A model generated the notes under the pieces. The model searched no databases. It worked only from the letters and a program-made list of their open reading frames with translations, and had not been told where the DNA came from. 64,000 bases of DNA from Anatilimnocola floriformis (GTDB lineage: Bacteria; Planctomycetota; Planctomycetia; Pirellulales; Pirellulaceae): contig NZ_JAMLFW010000001.1 in assembly GCF_024256385.1 (NCBI RefSeq), positions 1,178,001 to 1,242,000 on the forward strand, given 5' to 3'. Position 1 is the first letter of the stretch; each line of letters opens with the position of its first letter. The translations under genes and the position numbers were made by a program. Shown in pieces: positions 17,405 to 26,643 of the stretch.

Positions 17405-17416
17405 TTTCAAACCCCT
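17362..17416. repeat. 55-bp direct repeat, copy 1 (tRNA-Lys 3' half, attL-like)
   Basis: These 55 bases run from the anticodon stem/loop of tRNA-Lys through the tRNA end and 12 bases beyond. An identical copy is at 17843-17897, 481 bases away. This is the signature of an integration at a tRNA 3' end, where the incoming element restores the tRNA and the displaced 3' end marks the other border. Confidence 0.9.
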
Positions 17417-17842
17417 TAGTTAGCACAACTTGCGAGCCTTCCGAATCGGCGGTCGGCTCCGGTTGTTTGGAAGTGTTACCTGTTTTGTGACTTTCTTGGA
17501 GGTTCAACTCATCATGGCTGACACGCAAACGAGGTTACGCGCGGTGATTGTTCATGGCGATGGCACCGTCACTACCGCAGTTGGCGGAAACAGAACAGGG
17601 TATAACCTGGACGACGCTATTCAGAAGGGCGCAAGGATCATTCAGATTACACCGATTGGGACTGGCACTTCGATTATGCTTCTTGTTGAAGAGCCGAAGA
17701 GCTAATCTTTTCAGCAGTGTTACTTGGAATGTTACTTCAGTCGATCATTCCACCTGAATTGTAGCAAATGCTCCTTAGAGACTATCGCGGTGTTTTTCAA
17801 TAACGGGACAACTTCGGGAAACCTTCGGAACAACTCGTTCTG
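17417..17842. mobile_element. Possible 426-bp mini integrative element in tRNA-Lys
   Basis: The stretch between the two 55-bp repeats carries one small ORF and no integrase. By eye it is less G+C-rich than the flanks. The tRNA terminator-like hairpin now lies beyond the second repeat, as expected if a segment had been inserted between the tRNA and its terminator. It may be a non-autonomous satellite, the remnant of a larger island deleted internally, or the product of an unequal local duplication. These alternatives cannot be separated from one sequence. Confidence 0.5.
17514..17705 (+). CDS. 63-residue protein inside the tRNA-Lys repeat pair
   Basis: The ATG at 17514 has a strong TTGGAGG about ten bases upstream, so the start is well supported. 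The product reads as a compact beta-rich protein: LRAVIVHGDGTVTTAVGG, then NLDDAIQKGARIIQITPIG, then TSIMLLVEEP. It has no signal peptide, membrane segment or recognised motif. It is the only plausible gene between the repeats and could be the cargo or a regulator of the element. Family unknown. Confidence 0.6.
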   Translation: MADTQTRLRAVIVHGDGTVTTAVGGNRTGYNLDDAIQKGARIIQITPIGTGTSIMLLVEEPKS

Positions 17843-17897
17843 ACTTTTAATGCTGGGGTCGCGGGTTCGAGTCCCGCCGGTCTCATTTCAAACCCCT
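17843..17897. repeat. 55-bp direct repeat, copy 2 (attR-like)
   Basis: An exact copy of 17362-17416. It lacks the 5' half of the tRNA (no acceptor 5' strand, no D-arm), so it is not a second tRNA gene. Confidence 0.9.
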
Positions 17898-17913
17898 GTG
17901 GTTCCAACACCTG

Positions 17914-17950
17914 GCGAGTCTGGCGAATTTATCGCCGGCTCGCTTTTTTT
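17914..17950 (+). terminator. Intrinsic terminator
   Basis: GCGAGTCTGGCGA pairs with TCGCCGGCTCGC (one imperfection) around a short A/T loop and is followed by seven T at 17944-17950. It is oriented to stop rightward transcription from tRNA-Lys and the mini-element. Confidence 0.8.
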
Positions 17951-17983
17951 GTGGCTTGCTGGGTTGGCTGCGAACCAGGTTGC

Positions 17984-19609
17984 TCATTCTTGAGCGGGTG
18001 GCGGAGGATTTCCGATGCGCACGAGTCGCAAGGATGCGGCGTCGAACCAGGCACGGCCACCACTGGCGCGCAACTCCAGCACGAGTTGCACGTGGCGCTG
18101 ATCTTCGCGAATGGTGAACTCCTCCGTGAGCGGTTTCCAGGCATTCGTGCCGCGGAGGTGGTTCGTTCGTTCCACGCCCGAGATCCCCGCACCAGCGCCG
18201 CCACTTTCGTTGCCATCTGGACTAATTACGCGGTTGGTGCGGACCAGCGCGCGGAGTTCGTACTTGCCGGGACCAAGCAGCACGTCGCGCCGCCAGGAAG
18301 CGACGCAGGGCACTGTTTTGCCGCAAGCGATGGAATAGGTCTCTTTTCGTTCGAGCTTGGGACGCTCGAGCTTGGCATCTTCTGTCTCTAGCTGTTCGTA
18401 CCAGTCGGGGAGCAACTCTTCGCTTTTTTTGTTGGCGAACGCCAGCACTTCGGGATCTGGCTCGGCAAGTTGTGCTCTCAAGTTTTCTGCCCGCGCGACC
18501 AGACGCTCTTTGTATTCCTTGACGCGCTCCACATGCTCGCTGGCGGCCTCCTTGCCGATCGCTTCTAAGGCGGGCTTCAAGCGCTTTTGAATCTCATCCA
18601 CGCGGCGGATCAGGCCATCGGCGGGTGAGAACAGCGGCAACAACTTGGCGACTCGTTCGCGGTAGCGCTGTCGCCATTCGTTGTTCTGCATGACGGCTGC
18701 AGAGATCATGGGCTTGGTGTGATCGAAGAGACCCATGCCTGGATCGCCGAACATCTGATCCATGCCATGCGGAAAGAAGCAGGCCTTGCTGGTGGTGGGA
18801 TCGAAGTAGACCCGATAGTTGTTCATGTTGTTGGCGTAGCCGTCCCAGTGGCAGGTCATCCGTTCGAGCGCCATGAACGTGAGAAACGCATCGATGTCGA
18901 CGAGCGTCGCCAGTTTTCGCCAGCGCGCGGCAGGATCCTCCACAGCCAAAGCCTCGGTGATGGCTCGCAAATCGCTGTGATCGACCGGACCCGCCCCGGC
19001 GTCTTTTTCTAGATCGGCATCGAGATCTTGCAGAAAGCCGCCGTCGTAGAGATTGCCCGTCGGGTCGGCGAAATGCCGTTTGAGAAAGCGCTCGTCGAAA
19101 CCTTCTTTCAGTACATACAAGCCGACATCGCGACCGTTGAGCCAGACGCGAGCATGCGTAACTCGCGCCGCAGGAACTCCGGCCTGGCGAAACAGCTCCG
19201 AGCAAATCAACTCGCTGAGATACGAGTCATCTTGCACGGAGTTGTTCAGATGGAATTTTACGAGCTCGTGAAATTTGCCTTGCTTGTTGAACTTCGTCAT
19301 GTTCAACGTCAGTGCCGGCCGGTCATCCCAGTCGCGATAGCTGCCGGCTGCCCCTTTGAGCTTGAGAGCGACTCCCTGGTACTTCGTTTGGCCGTTCTCT
19401 TCGAGCGCAGCCTTTACATACGACCTCGGCTCGGCTTGTAGTTTGTCGAGATCCTTCTTCTCCACGGTGATTCGCAGTTGCGGGATTTCACTCTGCTGGA
19501 AGAACGTGTCGCTCGCGTCACTGACGCGCGGTGGCGCGGCTTGAGCTGTTGCGCCCGCTACCAGCGAGAGAGACAACAACCCAGCGACCAGGGCCCAGCC
19601 AGTATTCAT
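17984..19609 (-). CDS. Exported CotH-kinase-family protein
   Basis: The 541-residue protein starts at the ATG at 19609, followed by a signal peptide (WALVAGLLSLSLVAGATAQA). Motifs of the CotH family are visible: VKLK-like GVALKLKGAAGSYRD, FHLNNSVQDDSYLSE, VYVLKEG-like VGLYVLKEGFDERFL, and HWDGYANNMNNYRVYFDP...FFPHGMDQMF. In known CotH proteins the equivalent segments bind ATP and Mg. The last 150 residues form a separate beta-rich domain (YELRALVRTNR...VQLVLELRASGGRAWFDAASL) like a carbohydrate-binding module. It lies 32 bases downstream of the DUF1570 gene, in the same transcript. Substrate unknown. Confidence 0.85.
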   Translation of the reverse strand: MNTGWALVAGLLSLSLVAGATAQAAPPRVSDASDTFFQQSEIPQLRITVEKKDLDKLQAEPRSYVKAALEENGQTKYQGVALKLKGAAGSYRDWDDRPALTLNMTKFNKQGKFHELVKFHLNNSVQDDSYLSELICSELFRQAGVPAARVTHARVWLNGRDVGLYVLKEGFDERFLKRHFADPTGNLYDGGFLQDLDADLEKDAGAGPVDHSDLRAITEALAVEDPAARWRKLATLVDIDAFLTFMALERMTCHWDGYANNMNNYRVYFDPTTSKACFFPHGMDQMFGDPGMGLFDHTKPMISAAVMQNNEWRQRYRERVAKLLPLFSPADGLIRRVDEIQKRLKPALEAIGKEAASEHVERVKEYKERLVARAENLRAQLAEPDPEVLAFANKKSEELLPDWYEQLETEDAKLERPKLERKETYSIACGKTVPCVASWRRDVLLGPGKYELRALVRTNRVISPDGNESGGAGAGISGVERTNHLRGTNAWKPLTEEFTIREDQRHVQLVLELRASGGRAWFDAASLRLVRIGNPPPPAQE

Positions 19610-19641
19610 TGGAGCACTCGGCAACGAGGAGGAACCACAGG

Positions 19642-21072
19642 CTACTTGCCCGAAAATTGTTTCGCCCATTGTTCCGCGGCAGCGCGGTTGGGAAAGATGC
19701 GGACGTTGCTGTCGGCGCGAGAGCGAGCGGCTTCGGGCAGCTGGTCGACCGTGTCGCGGATCCACTTTTCGGCGAGTGACGTCGAGTGGAACGTGTTCAC
19801 CATGCGGATCGGGCGTTTGGCGTCGCCAGCTTGGACGGTGGCGACGTAGTGCGGCTGCTGGGCGAAAGGATCGTTGTAGTTTTGCTTTTTCAGATGCAAG
19901 ACGAGGCGGTTTTCGAGCTCGGTCAGGTTTTCGCCGAATTGCATTTGGAAGGTCACGAGGTTTTCGCGCACGAGGCCTGGCTGCACGATGGGGCCGGAGG
20001 TTTCGAGCGGGCCGAGCTGGCTCATCTTTTTGACGTACTCGTTGAACTCGGCGCGTTTGTTCTTGGCCAAGTAGTGCGTCAGGGCCCAGGCCGAGGCGTA
20101 GCCGGTGCTGGTCAGGCGGGCGGCTTGCGTGGTGTGTTCGATCAGTTGGCCGTCGGGCTTTTCGGTGGCGCGACTTTTTACGTATTGCTCTAGCTCGAAC
20201 ATGCGTAGATCGTTGACCTGGCCGGCTCCTTTCCAGCGGAGTCGCTCGCCGGCTTGCGTCGGGGCAAAGTATTCGGCCATTCCTTCGCTGAGCCACATCG
20301 GCCACAGACTCAAGCGTTGCTGCACGCCGATGTTGTGCAGGATTTGGTGCGCTCCTTCGTGAGCAATCGTGGCCAGAGCTTGTTGTACGGCTAGATCGGG
20401 CCGGACGTCGGCCAGCCGCGATTGCTCGTACATGAAGACGCGGTTCGACAGCGTTTGATAGTAAGCCACCACGCCAGGCGGCATCCGTTGGTATTGCTGA
20501 AACTCTGCCTCAGACTTGAACATCACCACGACGAGCGGCAACTGCGGATCTTTGACGTCGATCTGCATGGCCTTACCGTGCAGGATTACGCCCGGAAGCA
20601 TCGTTTCGAGGATGCGGCTCGTGGCGAGGGCGAAATCCTCGCTGGTGTCATAGATATAGAGATAGTGGTTCGTTTGCTTCGTCTTGAAGCCCGGAAACTC
20701 CTCGCGGACGAGCTGCTCGGCCAGGACCTTTTTATCGGCGGGCTCGAACTTCCGATCGGTCGGCGCAAACTCCCCTTTTTTGCGCGCCACGATCTGGCCA
20801 TCGGGGAGCAAGATGAGGGCGCCGGTGCCGATGGCTACATACAGTCGGCCCACGACGGGTTGGGAGTTTTTGTCGTGGGTGGTGACGGCTTCGCCCTTGC
20901 CCTTGGTCATGGGACCGGCGGCCAGCTCGATGCCCATCGATTCGGGCGCGATGCGGACGGGGGCTGGCCAATCGGTGGCGGCACAACCGGCACAAAAGGT
21001 GCGGCCCTCCCCTGCCCCGCTGACGACCAACAGCATGACGGCAGCGACAGCTGTCCACGGGCGCGGAGTCAT
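19642..21072 (-). CDS. Exported DUF1570 protein, metallopeptidase-like
   Basis: A 476-residue protein from the ATG at 21072 (earlier starts have no signal peptide immediately after them). The N-terminus (WTAVAAVMLLVVSGAGEG) looks like an export signal. The core has ATIAHEGAHQILHN, a HExxH zinc motif, and LSEGMAEYFAP downstream, where the Glu may be the third zinc ligand. This is the layout of the planctomycete DUF1570 group. It may be an extracellular peptidase; activity is not known. It precedes the CotH gene. Confidence 0.8.
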   Translation of the reverse strand: MTPRPWTAVAAVMLLVVSGAGEGRTFCAGCAATDWPAPVRIAPESMGIELAAGPMTKGKGEAVTTHDKNSQPVVGRLYVAIGTGALILLPDGQIVARKKGEFAPTDRKFEPADKKVLAEQLVREEFPGFKTKQTNHYLYIYDTSEDFALATSRILETMLPGVILHGKAMQIDVKDPQLPLVVVMFKSEAEFQQYQRMPPGVVAYYQTLSNRVFMYEQSRLADVRPDLAVQQALATIAHEGAHQILHNIGVQQRLSLWPMWLSEGMAEYFAPTQAGERLRWKGAGQVNDLRMFELEQYVKSRATEKPDGQLIEHTTQAARLTSTGYASAWALTHYLAKNKRAEFNEYVKKMSQLGPLETSGPIVQPGLVRENLVTFQMQFGENLTELENRLVLHLKKQNYNDPFAQQPHYVATVQAGDAKRPIRMVNTFHSTSLAEKWIRDTVDQLPEAARSRADSNVRIFPNRAAAEQWAKQFSGK

Positions 21073-21378
21073 CAGCGGCCTCGAATCCTGCGAATTGCCG
21101 ATAGTTCGAAGAGGAGTAGGTTCTGGCTGGCGGTCAGGAACCGTCTCTATCGTATCCTGCTGGCCGTGGCCCGGAAAGCATTCGGGCAAATTCGCTGGAA
21201 CGGTGGCAAATTTTTAAGTACTCTGGAGAGAAGAGTTTATTGCGGCTGCGTTAACTTTTCCGCCCACCTGCTGGCAGCCGCGTCCCGCCGATCGAAACCC
21301 CGCAACCTGCTTGGGGTTAGATTAGCTAACGGATGATTCCGCGGATCGCGAAGACCCTCCATTTGCCGGATTTGCACT
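21073..21378. other. Divergent intergenic region
   Basis: About 300 bases between the DUF1570 gene and the long secretin-N protein gene, which is transcribed the other way. An 8-bp palindrome TTAGCTAA is at 21322-21329 in an otherwise G+C-rich patch. No gene, RNA or convincing promoter pair was found. Confidence 0.4.
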
Positions 21379-24300
21379 ATGGCCCTTTCTACCCGTCTTG
21401 CCTCGTTTGCTTTGGCCAGCTGGGTCCTCAGTTGCTCGCTTCTCACGGCTGCTGCCGCCGACCCGGCGTTTGTCGGTGTCCTGGCGCTGGCCAGTGAGCC
21501 GGCCGTGGCCAAGGAACTGGGGCTGAGTGAGGACTCGCTCAAACAGCTGAACGATCTGATCGGCAAGCGCGAGGACGAGGTCGGCGCCCTGGTGCTGGAA
21601 CTGCCGAAGGACCTGTCGCAGGCTGACAAGGACGCCAAGCTGGCCGATTTCGTCGCCGAGTCGGAAAAGCTGGGCCTGAAACTCCTGACCGCCGAACAGC
21701 AAACCAAGCTGCAGCAAATCCGCATCCGCCGCGTTGGCCCCGTGGCCCTGCTCGAAAAGGGCGTGGGCGAACAGTTGGTCATCACCGAGCGGCAGCGCGG
21801 TCAGCTGAATACGTATCAACAGATGTTCGAGCAGGAAAACGCCGCTGCTCCCGAAGCGGCCAAGGCGAAAGCTAAAGTCGAACTGCAAAAGAAGATGCTC
21901 GAGATCCTCACGCCGGAACAAAAGGCGAAGTGGGAAGCTCTGGAAGGTCGCGGTGGTGGTGAAGTCGCCGTGGCCGATCCCTCCGACAAGCCGATGAAAA
22001 CTGCTCCGGTTACCCCAGACGGCAGTGTGCCGCCGGGTAGCTTGGTACCGGCGGGACGAAATCCGCCGAGCCGCGGCCCAGGTGGTCGCACTCCCGGAGC
22101 AGGCGGTGCTCCCACAGGCAGCACTCCCGCCGGCAACGCCGCCGCAGGCACCACCACAATCAAGCCAGCCCGCGAACCGCTGAAAGCTGTCGATCCCAAT
22201 GCCCAGCTGAAGTTCCAGTTCGCCTACACGCCCTGGAAAGATGTCATTCAATGGTTCGCCGAGCAGGCCGGTTTCTCGCTCGTCACCGATAGCAACTTTC
22301 CGCCCGGAACCTTTAATTACAGCGACAACACTCGCACTTACTCGCCCGCACAGGCGCTCGACCTGCTCAACAAGGTGCTGATCACCAAGGGTTTTCGCCT
22401 CTACCGCAGCGAACGAATGTTGTTCCTGTTGTCGGCGGACGATGAATTGCCCGATACGTTCGCCACCCGCATTGCCGAAGCCGACCTCGACAAGCCGCAC
22501 GGCGATTTCGAAATCGCGCAGTGCCAGTTCCAGCTCAGCAAGATCACCGCCGAAGAAGCCGAAGCCGAAATTAAGAGGCTCCTCGGCCGTGAAGGCAAAG
22601 TCATCATTCTTTCGAAGGCTCGCCAACTGGTGGTGACCGACACCGTCGGTTCGCTCAAGCAAGTTCGCAACGCGATCAAGGCCATCGAAAATCCAGACAC
22701 GCCAAAGGAAGACAACCTCACGATCATCAAGCTGGAGTACGTTCGCCCCAGCGAGTTCATGAACATCGCTCGCGAGCTCGCCGGCATTCCCGGCACGCTC
22801 AACGCACTTCCCGATGGTTCGCTCCGGATTTCGCCCGACGAATTGGGCATGCGCCTGATCGTCACCGGCAAGCCGGAAAAGATCGAGCTGATCGAAAAGC
22901 TGAAATCGAAGATCGACGTCGGTTCCGCGACGACCACTGGTAACGCGGTCATCGAACAACCGCAGCTGGAAGTTTACAGCGTGAACAACGCCGACCCCGC
23001 CGCCGCATTGGCGGTGCTGCAGGCCTTGCTCGCGGGCATTCCTGATGTTCGCATTCAGCTCGATCCCAAGAGCGGCAACATCATCGCTCATTGCCGACCG
23101 GCCCAGCATGCGACGATTGTGGCTTTGCTCGAACAGATGCAAAAAGACGCAACCAAGTTCACCGTCTTCAAGTTGCACAAGAACGATCCGCAAGCGGTCG
23201 CCCTACATATCAATGAGCTTTTTGGCGCCGACAAGGGTGTGCTCAACGCTCCGAAGGTCGTTTCGGATGCCACGAACATGCAGATTGCCGTGCGGGCCAG
23301 TCCAGCGCAGCTCGCGCAGATCGAAGGCCTGCTGAAGGACATGGGCGAACTCGGAGGTGCGGGAGGCGCGATCAATCCTGCTCAGCGCGAACACGTCCGC
23401 ATCATCAGCAACGGCACGGGCCGCTCGGCTCTCGCCGCGGTGGAACAGATCGAACAGATGTGGAAGGCCAGCTCACGGGCCAACAATCTGATCATTCATG
23501 CCCGCAAAAAGAGCGTGCCGGGACAGCTGCAAAATAACCTGGCTCCCGGCGCTGGTTCACCAACCGGCGCTGACAACGGACGTCTGAAGCCACTGGGTGA
23601 AAAAGAACGGCTCGAGCCGTACGAACGTCAGCTGCAAGAAGAGTTTGGTGTCGACCCGCGCGAGCTGCGTGGCGCACCGCCGCGGGCGCCGGCTGCTCCT
23701 GCGCCTCCTCCCGCAGCACAACCGCACGTCAATCCAAAGGCTCCGGCCAATCAAACCGAGCCCACTTCGATCAAGACGCGAACCGAATTCATCAGCCGAC
23801 AGCTTGGTGCTAATTCGCAGGAATCCGCCGAAAAAAAAGCGGAGCCGGCCCCAGCGCCGGCTGGCTCGAAGGGAACTGAAGCGAACGCCGCCGAAGCTCC
23901 TGCTGAAGGCGAAGTCGCCGGCGCTAAGTCGATTCCTGGCGCAGATGTGATCGTTTCGCTCGGCCCGGCCGGCATCATTTTGCAATCCGATGACCTCGAC
24001 GCCCTCGACGATATGGAGCGGCAGCTGCGAGCGATCATCGACGCCACGAATTCCAAGGGGCGTGAGTTCCACATTCTGTATCTGCATCACGCCAAGGCTC
24101 AGGTCGTGGCGGCGTTGCTGCAAGAGCTCCTCAGCGGCGCCTCGAGCAGCAGCGAACCGAGCGGTGGTGGCGGCGGCAGCCTGATGGGCGATCTCGCCGC
24201 AGGGATGATGGGCGACATGTTCGGCGGTTTGCTCGGCGGCATGGGTGGTGGCGGCGGCGGTGGCGCTGCAGTGTCGGCTGGCTCGGCGCAGATCACTGCC

Positions 24301-25143
24301 GATATTCGGTTGAATGCTCTCTACGTTCGTGCGAATGTTCGCGACTTGGAATTGATTGAAGACTTCATTGAAGTGATCGATCAGCCGGAAAACCCGGAAG
24401 GGGTCGCGATGCAGCCCAAGCCGCGGTTCATTCCCGTGAAGCACACCACGGCCGATGCCATTGCCACGGTGGTTCGCCAGGTTTACTCGGGCCGCTTGAC
24501 AGCCGATGCCAACGGCGGCGCTCAGCGTCAGCCTTCGCCGCAAGAGTTCATTCAAGCTCTGCGTGGCGGTGGTCGCGGTGGCCAGCAACAGCAAAACAAA
24601 GGTGAAGAAATCAAGATGACGGTCGGCGTCGATACGCGTACCAACTCGCTGATCGTCGCGGCTCCGGATTATCTCTACAACGAGGTGAAAGCCCTCGTTG
24701 AACAACTCGACGTGTCGGAACTGGCCTCCGATCAAATCGTGCGGGTCTACTCGCTCAAGTCTTCGAACGCCGACCTGCTGACTCGCTCGGTGCAATCGCT
24801 GTATGGCGATAAAGTGACCGTCAGCAAGACTTCGACTGCGGGCACAACTTCGACGACGCGTCCCGGTGGTGCCCAAGGTGCGCGTCCTCCAGGCGGCAAT
24901 CAAGGTCAGCCGCAGCAGCAACGCCCGGGTGGCCAGCAAGGTGGCCCGGTCGTTCAAGGCGCGCCGCAAATGAACATGCAGGACCTCATCAACGCGGCGC
25001 AACGTGGCGGCGGTGGAATGGGTGGTCGTGGTGGCGGCGGCACTGGCGGTTTTGGAGGTGGCGGAGCCGGTGGCTTTGGCGGCGGTGGCCGAGGCGGCGG
25101 CGGAACCGGTGGTTTCGGCGGCGGTGGTCGCGGCGGCCGTTAG
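21379..25143 (+). CDS. Giant exported secretin-N-repeat protein with Gly-rich tail
   Basis: The 1254-residue protein has a signal peptide (FALASWVLSCSLLTAAAA). A helical segment (about 35-190, ending LEILTPEQKAKWEALEG) is followed by a Pro/Gly linker. An STN-like domain (about 272-345, FQFAYTPWKDVIQWFAEQAG) comes next, then several NolW/secretin_N-like repeats of the form IKLEYVRPSEFMNIAREL, VFKLHKNDPQAVALHINEL, LYLHHAKAQVVAALLQELL and VKHTTADAIATVVRQVY. Each repeat is followed by a VDTRTNSLIVAAP-type strand. No C-terminal secretin pore domain is present. Two Gly-rich inserts occur, and the last 45 residues are almost all Gly with Arg and Phe. It is probably an envelope protein derived from secretins. 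Confidence 0.8.
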   Translation: MALSTRLASFALASWVLSCSLLTAAAADPAFVGVLALASEPAVAKELGLSEDSLKQLNDLIGKREDEVGALVLELPKDLSQADKDAKLADFVAESEKLGLKLLTAEQQTKLQQIRIRRVGPVALLEKGVGEQLVITERQRGQLNTYQQMFEQENAAAPEAAKAKAKVELQKKMLEILTPEQKAKWEALEGRGGGEVAVADPSDKPMKTAPVTPDGSVPPGSLVPAGRNPPSRGPGGRTPGAGGAPTGSTPAGNAAAGTTTIKPAREPLKAVDPNAQLKFQFAYTPWKDVIQWFAEQAGFSLVTDSNFPPGTFNYSDNTRTYSPAQALDLLNKVLITKGFRLYRSERMLFLLSADDELPDTFATRIAEADLDKPHGDFEIAQCQFQLSKITAEEAEAEIKRLLGREGKVIILSKARQLVVTDTVGSLKQVRNAIKAIENPDTPKEDNLTIIKLEYVRPSEFMNIARELAGIPGTLNALPDGSLRISPDELGMRLIVTGKPEKIELIEKLKSKIDVGSATTTGNAVIEQPQLEVYSVNNADPAAALAVLQALLAGIPDVRIQLDPKSGNIIAHCRPAQHATIVALLEQMQKDATKFTVFKLHKNDPQAVALHINELFGADKGVLNAPKVVSDATNMQIAVRASPAQLAQIEGLLKDMGELGGAGGAINPAQREHVRIISNGTGRSALAAVEQIEQMWKASSRANNLIIHARKKSVPGQLQNNLAPGAGSPTGADNGRLKPLGEKERLEPYERQLQEEFGVDPRELRGAPPRAPAAPAPPPAAQPHVNPKAPANQTEPTSIKTRTEFISRQLGANSQESAEKKAEPAPAPAGSKGTEANAAEAPAEGEVAGAKSIPGADVIVSLGPAGIILQSDDLDALDDMERQLRAIIDATNSKGREFHILYLHHAKAQVVAALLQELLSGASSSSEPSGGGGGSLMGDLAAGMMGDMFGGLLGGMGGGGGGGAAVSAGSAQITADIRLNALYVRANVRDLELIEDFIEVIDQPENPEGVAMQPKPRFIPVKHTTADAIATVVRQVYSGRLTADANGGAQRQPSPQEFIQALRGGGRGGQQQQNKGEEIKMTVGVDTRTNSLIVAAPDYLYNEVKALVEQLDVSELASDQIVRVYSLKSSNADLLTRSVQSLYGDKVTVSKTSTAGTTSTTRPGGAQGARPPGGNQGQPQQQRPGGQQGGPVVQGAPQMNMQDLINAAQRGGGGMGGRGGGGTGGFGGGGAGGFGGGGRGGGGTGGFGGGGRGGR

Positions 25144-25213
25144 TTCCTAACGGCATTCAAATATTTTCCGCTGTACACACCCCCATCCCTCACTACAATA
25201 AGCCTCGCCTGAT

Positions 25214-25231
25214 AGGAGCCGTTCTGCTCCT
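25214..25231 (+). other. Short hairpin upstream of DUF1559 gene
   Basis: AGGAGC and GCTCCT form a 6-bp stem with a 6-base loop, about 50 bases before the DUF1559 start. There is no U-run. It could sequester an anti-Shine-Dalgarno-like sequence in the leader, but this is weak. Confidence 0.3.
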
Positions 25232-25282
25232 TCCTGCTCAGCCACTTTCCACTCCCCCCTCTAATCCCTGGGAGACTGAAAG

Positions 25283-26245
25283 ATGCGCCCCACAAGGCTC
25301 GCGCGCGGTTTTACGCTAGTTGAATTGCTCGTCGTGATTGCCATCATCGGTGTGTTGGTGGCGCTACTTCTTCCCGCCGTGCAGGCCGCTCGCGAAGCCG
25401 CCCGCCGCACGCAATGTTCGAACAATATGAAGCAGCAAGTCCTGGCGCTGCACAACTGCCATGACACCCATCTCTACATGCCGCAGTTCGGCTACTCCTG
25501 GCCGCGCGGCAGCACCACGCTGACTTCTTCCTCAACGTTCTGGTCGATGCTCCCCTACCTGGAACAGAAAAACCTGTATGAAAAACTGCAGGGCCTGTCG
25601 ACTGTCAGTTCGTTCTTCAATAGTTCGACGTCGACCAACTCCATGGTCACCAAAGTTCCCGCCTACGTTTGTCCTTCGGACAACACCGCTAAGGGAAACG
25701 CGACCGGAACTTCGAATGCCTACAACCTGAATAGCTACAACGTCAACGGCGAGGTCTTTGTCACGGGTGAGTATCCCCGCTTGGCTGACATGACCGATGG
25801 CACCTCGAGCACGGTGATGCTCATCGAGCACATCGCCCTCTGCCGCAGTTCGGCGGGTGGCAATAGCGCGACCGATGGTCGCTCGGTGTGGCCGGCGACG
25901 AACCTGACCACCGGCGATCCGATTTCTTATTGGCCAAATGAAGCAGTCAGCACCACTCTGCCGGCTGGATATCCGTCCGGTGGTTTTGCCACGCAATATT
26001 CCACGGCCAAGATCCCCGACCCTGCTAACGGCAACGTGCAAAGCTGGCGCGTGCCGCAAGCCGCGCCAACGCTGGGCTCGGCAGGAACGTGTTCCCCGCT
26101 GAACGCGAGCTCGTTGCATCCGGGTGTGGTGATTGTGGGCCTCGGCGATGGCAGCGTGCGCGGCATTACGGGCAACATCACGCTCAAGACGTGGAACTCA
26201 GCGCTCACTCAGTCCGACGGTCAGCCCATGGGTGGCGATTGGTAA
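25283..26245 (+). CDS. Prepilin-like DUF1559 protein
   Basis: A 320-residue protein with the type IV prepilin signal: basic head, [23 protein letters not shown], then the invariant [11 protein letters not shown]. The processing site would be after RG, with methylated Phe. The body matches DUF1559 (SBP_bac_10): [16 protein letters not shown], a Trp/Ser-rich middle, and the end [18 protein letters not shown]. These proteins occur in large families in planctomycetes and are probably pseudopilin or surface proteins. GGGAGACTGAAAG precedes the ATG. A lipoprotein gene follows by 5 bases. Confidence 0.93.
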   Translation: MRPTRLARGFTLVELLVVIAIIGVLVALLLPAVQAAREAARRTQCSNNMKQQVLALHNCHDTHLYMPQFGYSWPRGSTTLTSSSTFWSMLPYLEQKNLYEKLQGLSTVSSFFNSSTSTNSMVTKVPAYVCPSDNTAKGNATGTSNAYNLNSYNVNGEVFVTGEYPRLADMTDGTSSTVMLIEHIALCRSSAGGNSATDGRSVWPATNLTTGDPISYWPNEAVSTTLPAGYPSGGFATQYSTAKIPDPANGNVQSWRVPQAAPTLGSAGTCSPLNASSLHPGVVIVGLGDGSVRGITGNITLKTWNSALTQSDGQPMGGDW

Positions 26246-26250
26246 AACTC

Positions 26251-26643
26251 ATGAAGCGGTTTCTCTTCGGTTTGTGCTTAGCGGCAATTCTTTGTACCGG
26301 CTGCCGACCGTCGGCAGTCACGCTCGGCGGCACCGTGACGGTCAACGGTCAACCGGTCGAAAAAGGCGTGATCGACTTCGCGTCGCTCGACAGCGCGCCA
26401 GTCAGTCCCTCGCTCGAAATCGTCGGCGGTCGCTACCGCGGCAAGATTTCCGTCGGCATGAAACGGGTTAGCATCTCGGCACCCGTCGTCACCGAACGTC
26501 GCCCCGAACACAACGGCCCCGGGGCTCCGATGCTGGAAGTCACCAAGGAAAGCCTGCCGGCAAAATACAACGCGTCGACGGAACTGACGCTGGAAGTCAC
26601 GCCGGCGTTGCGAGAGAAGAACTATGACCTGACCGTGCCGTAA
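26251..26643 (+). CDS. Lipoprotein following DUF1559
   Basis: The 130-residue protein has the lipobox LCTGC after a short hydrophobic signal (FLFGLCLAAI). The rest is a small beta-sandwich-like domain starting GGTVTVNGQPVEKGVIDF, which is a common planctomycete arrangement with a carboxypeptidase-regulatory-like fold. It lies 5 bases after the DUF1559 stop, so the two are co-translated. A role in surface assembly is inferred only from this pairing. Confidence 0.8.
   Translation: MKRFLFGLCLAAILCTGCRPSAVTLGGTVTVNGQPVEKGVIDFASLDSAPVSPSLEIVGGRYRGKISVGMKRVSISAPVVTERRPEHNGPGAPMLEVTKESLPAKYNASTELTLEVTPALREKNYDLTVP

Noticed and set aside
17843-17897. Second tRNA gene
   Set aside because: Only the 3' half is present; no acceptor 5' strand or D-arm, so it cannot fold into a tRNA.
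21322-23193. A 623-codon minus-strand ORF, and another at 23557-25002
   Set aside because: Both lie opposite the secretin-N-repeat gene, whose signal peptide and repeats decide the coding strand.
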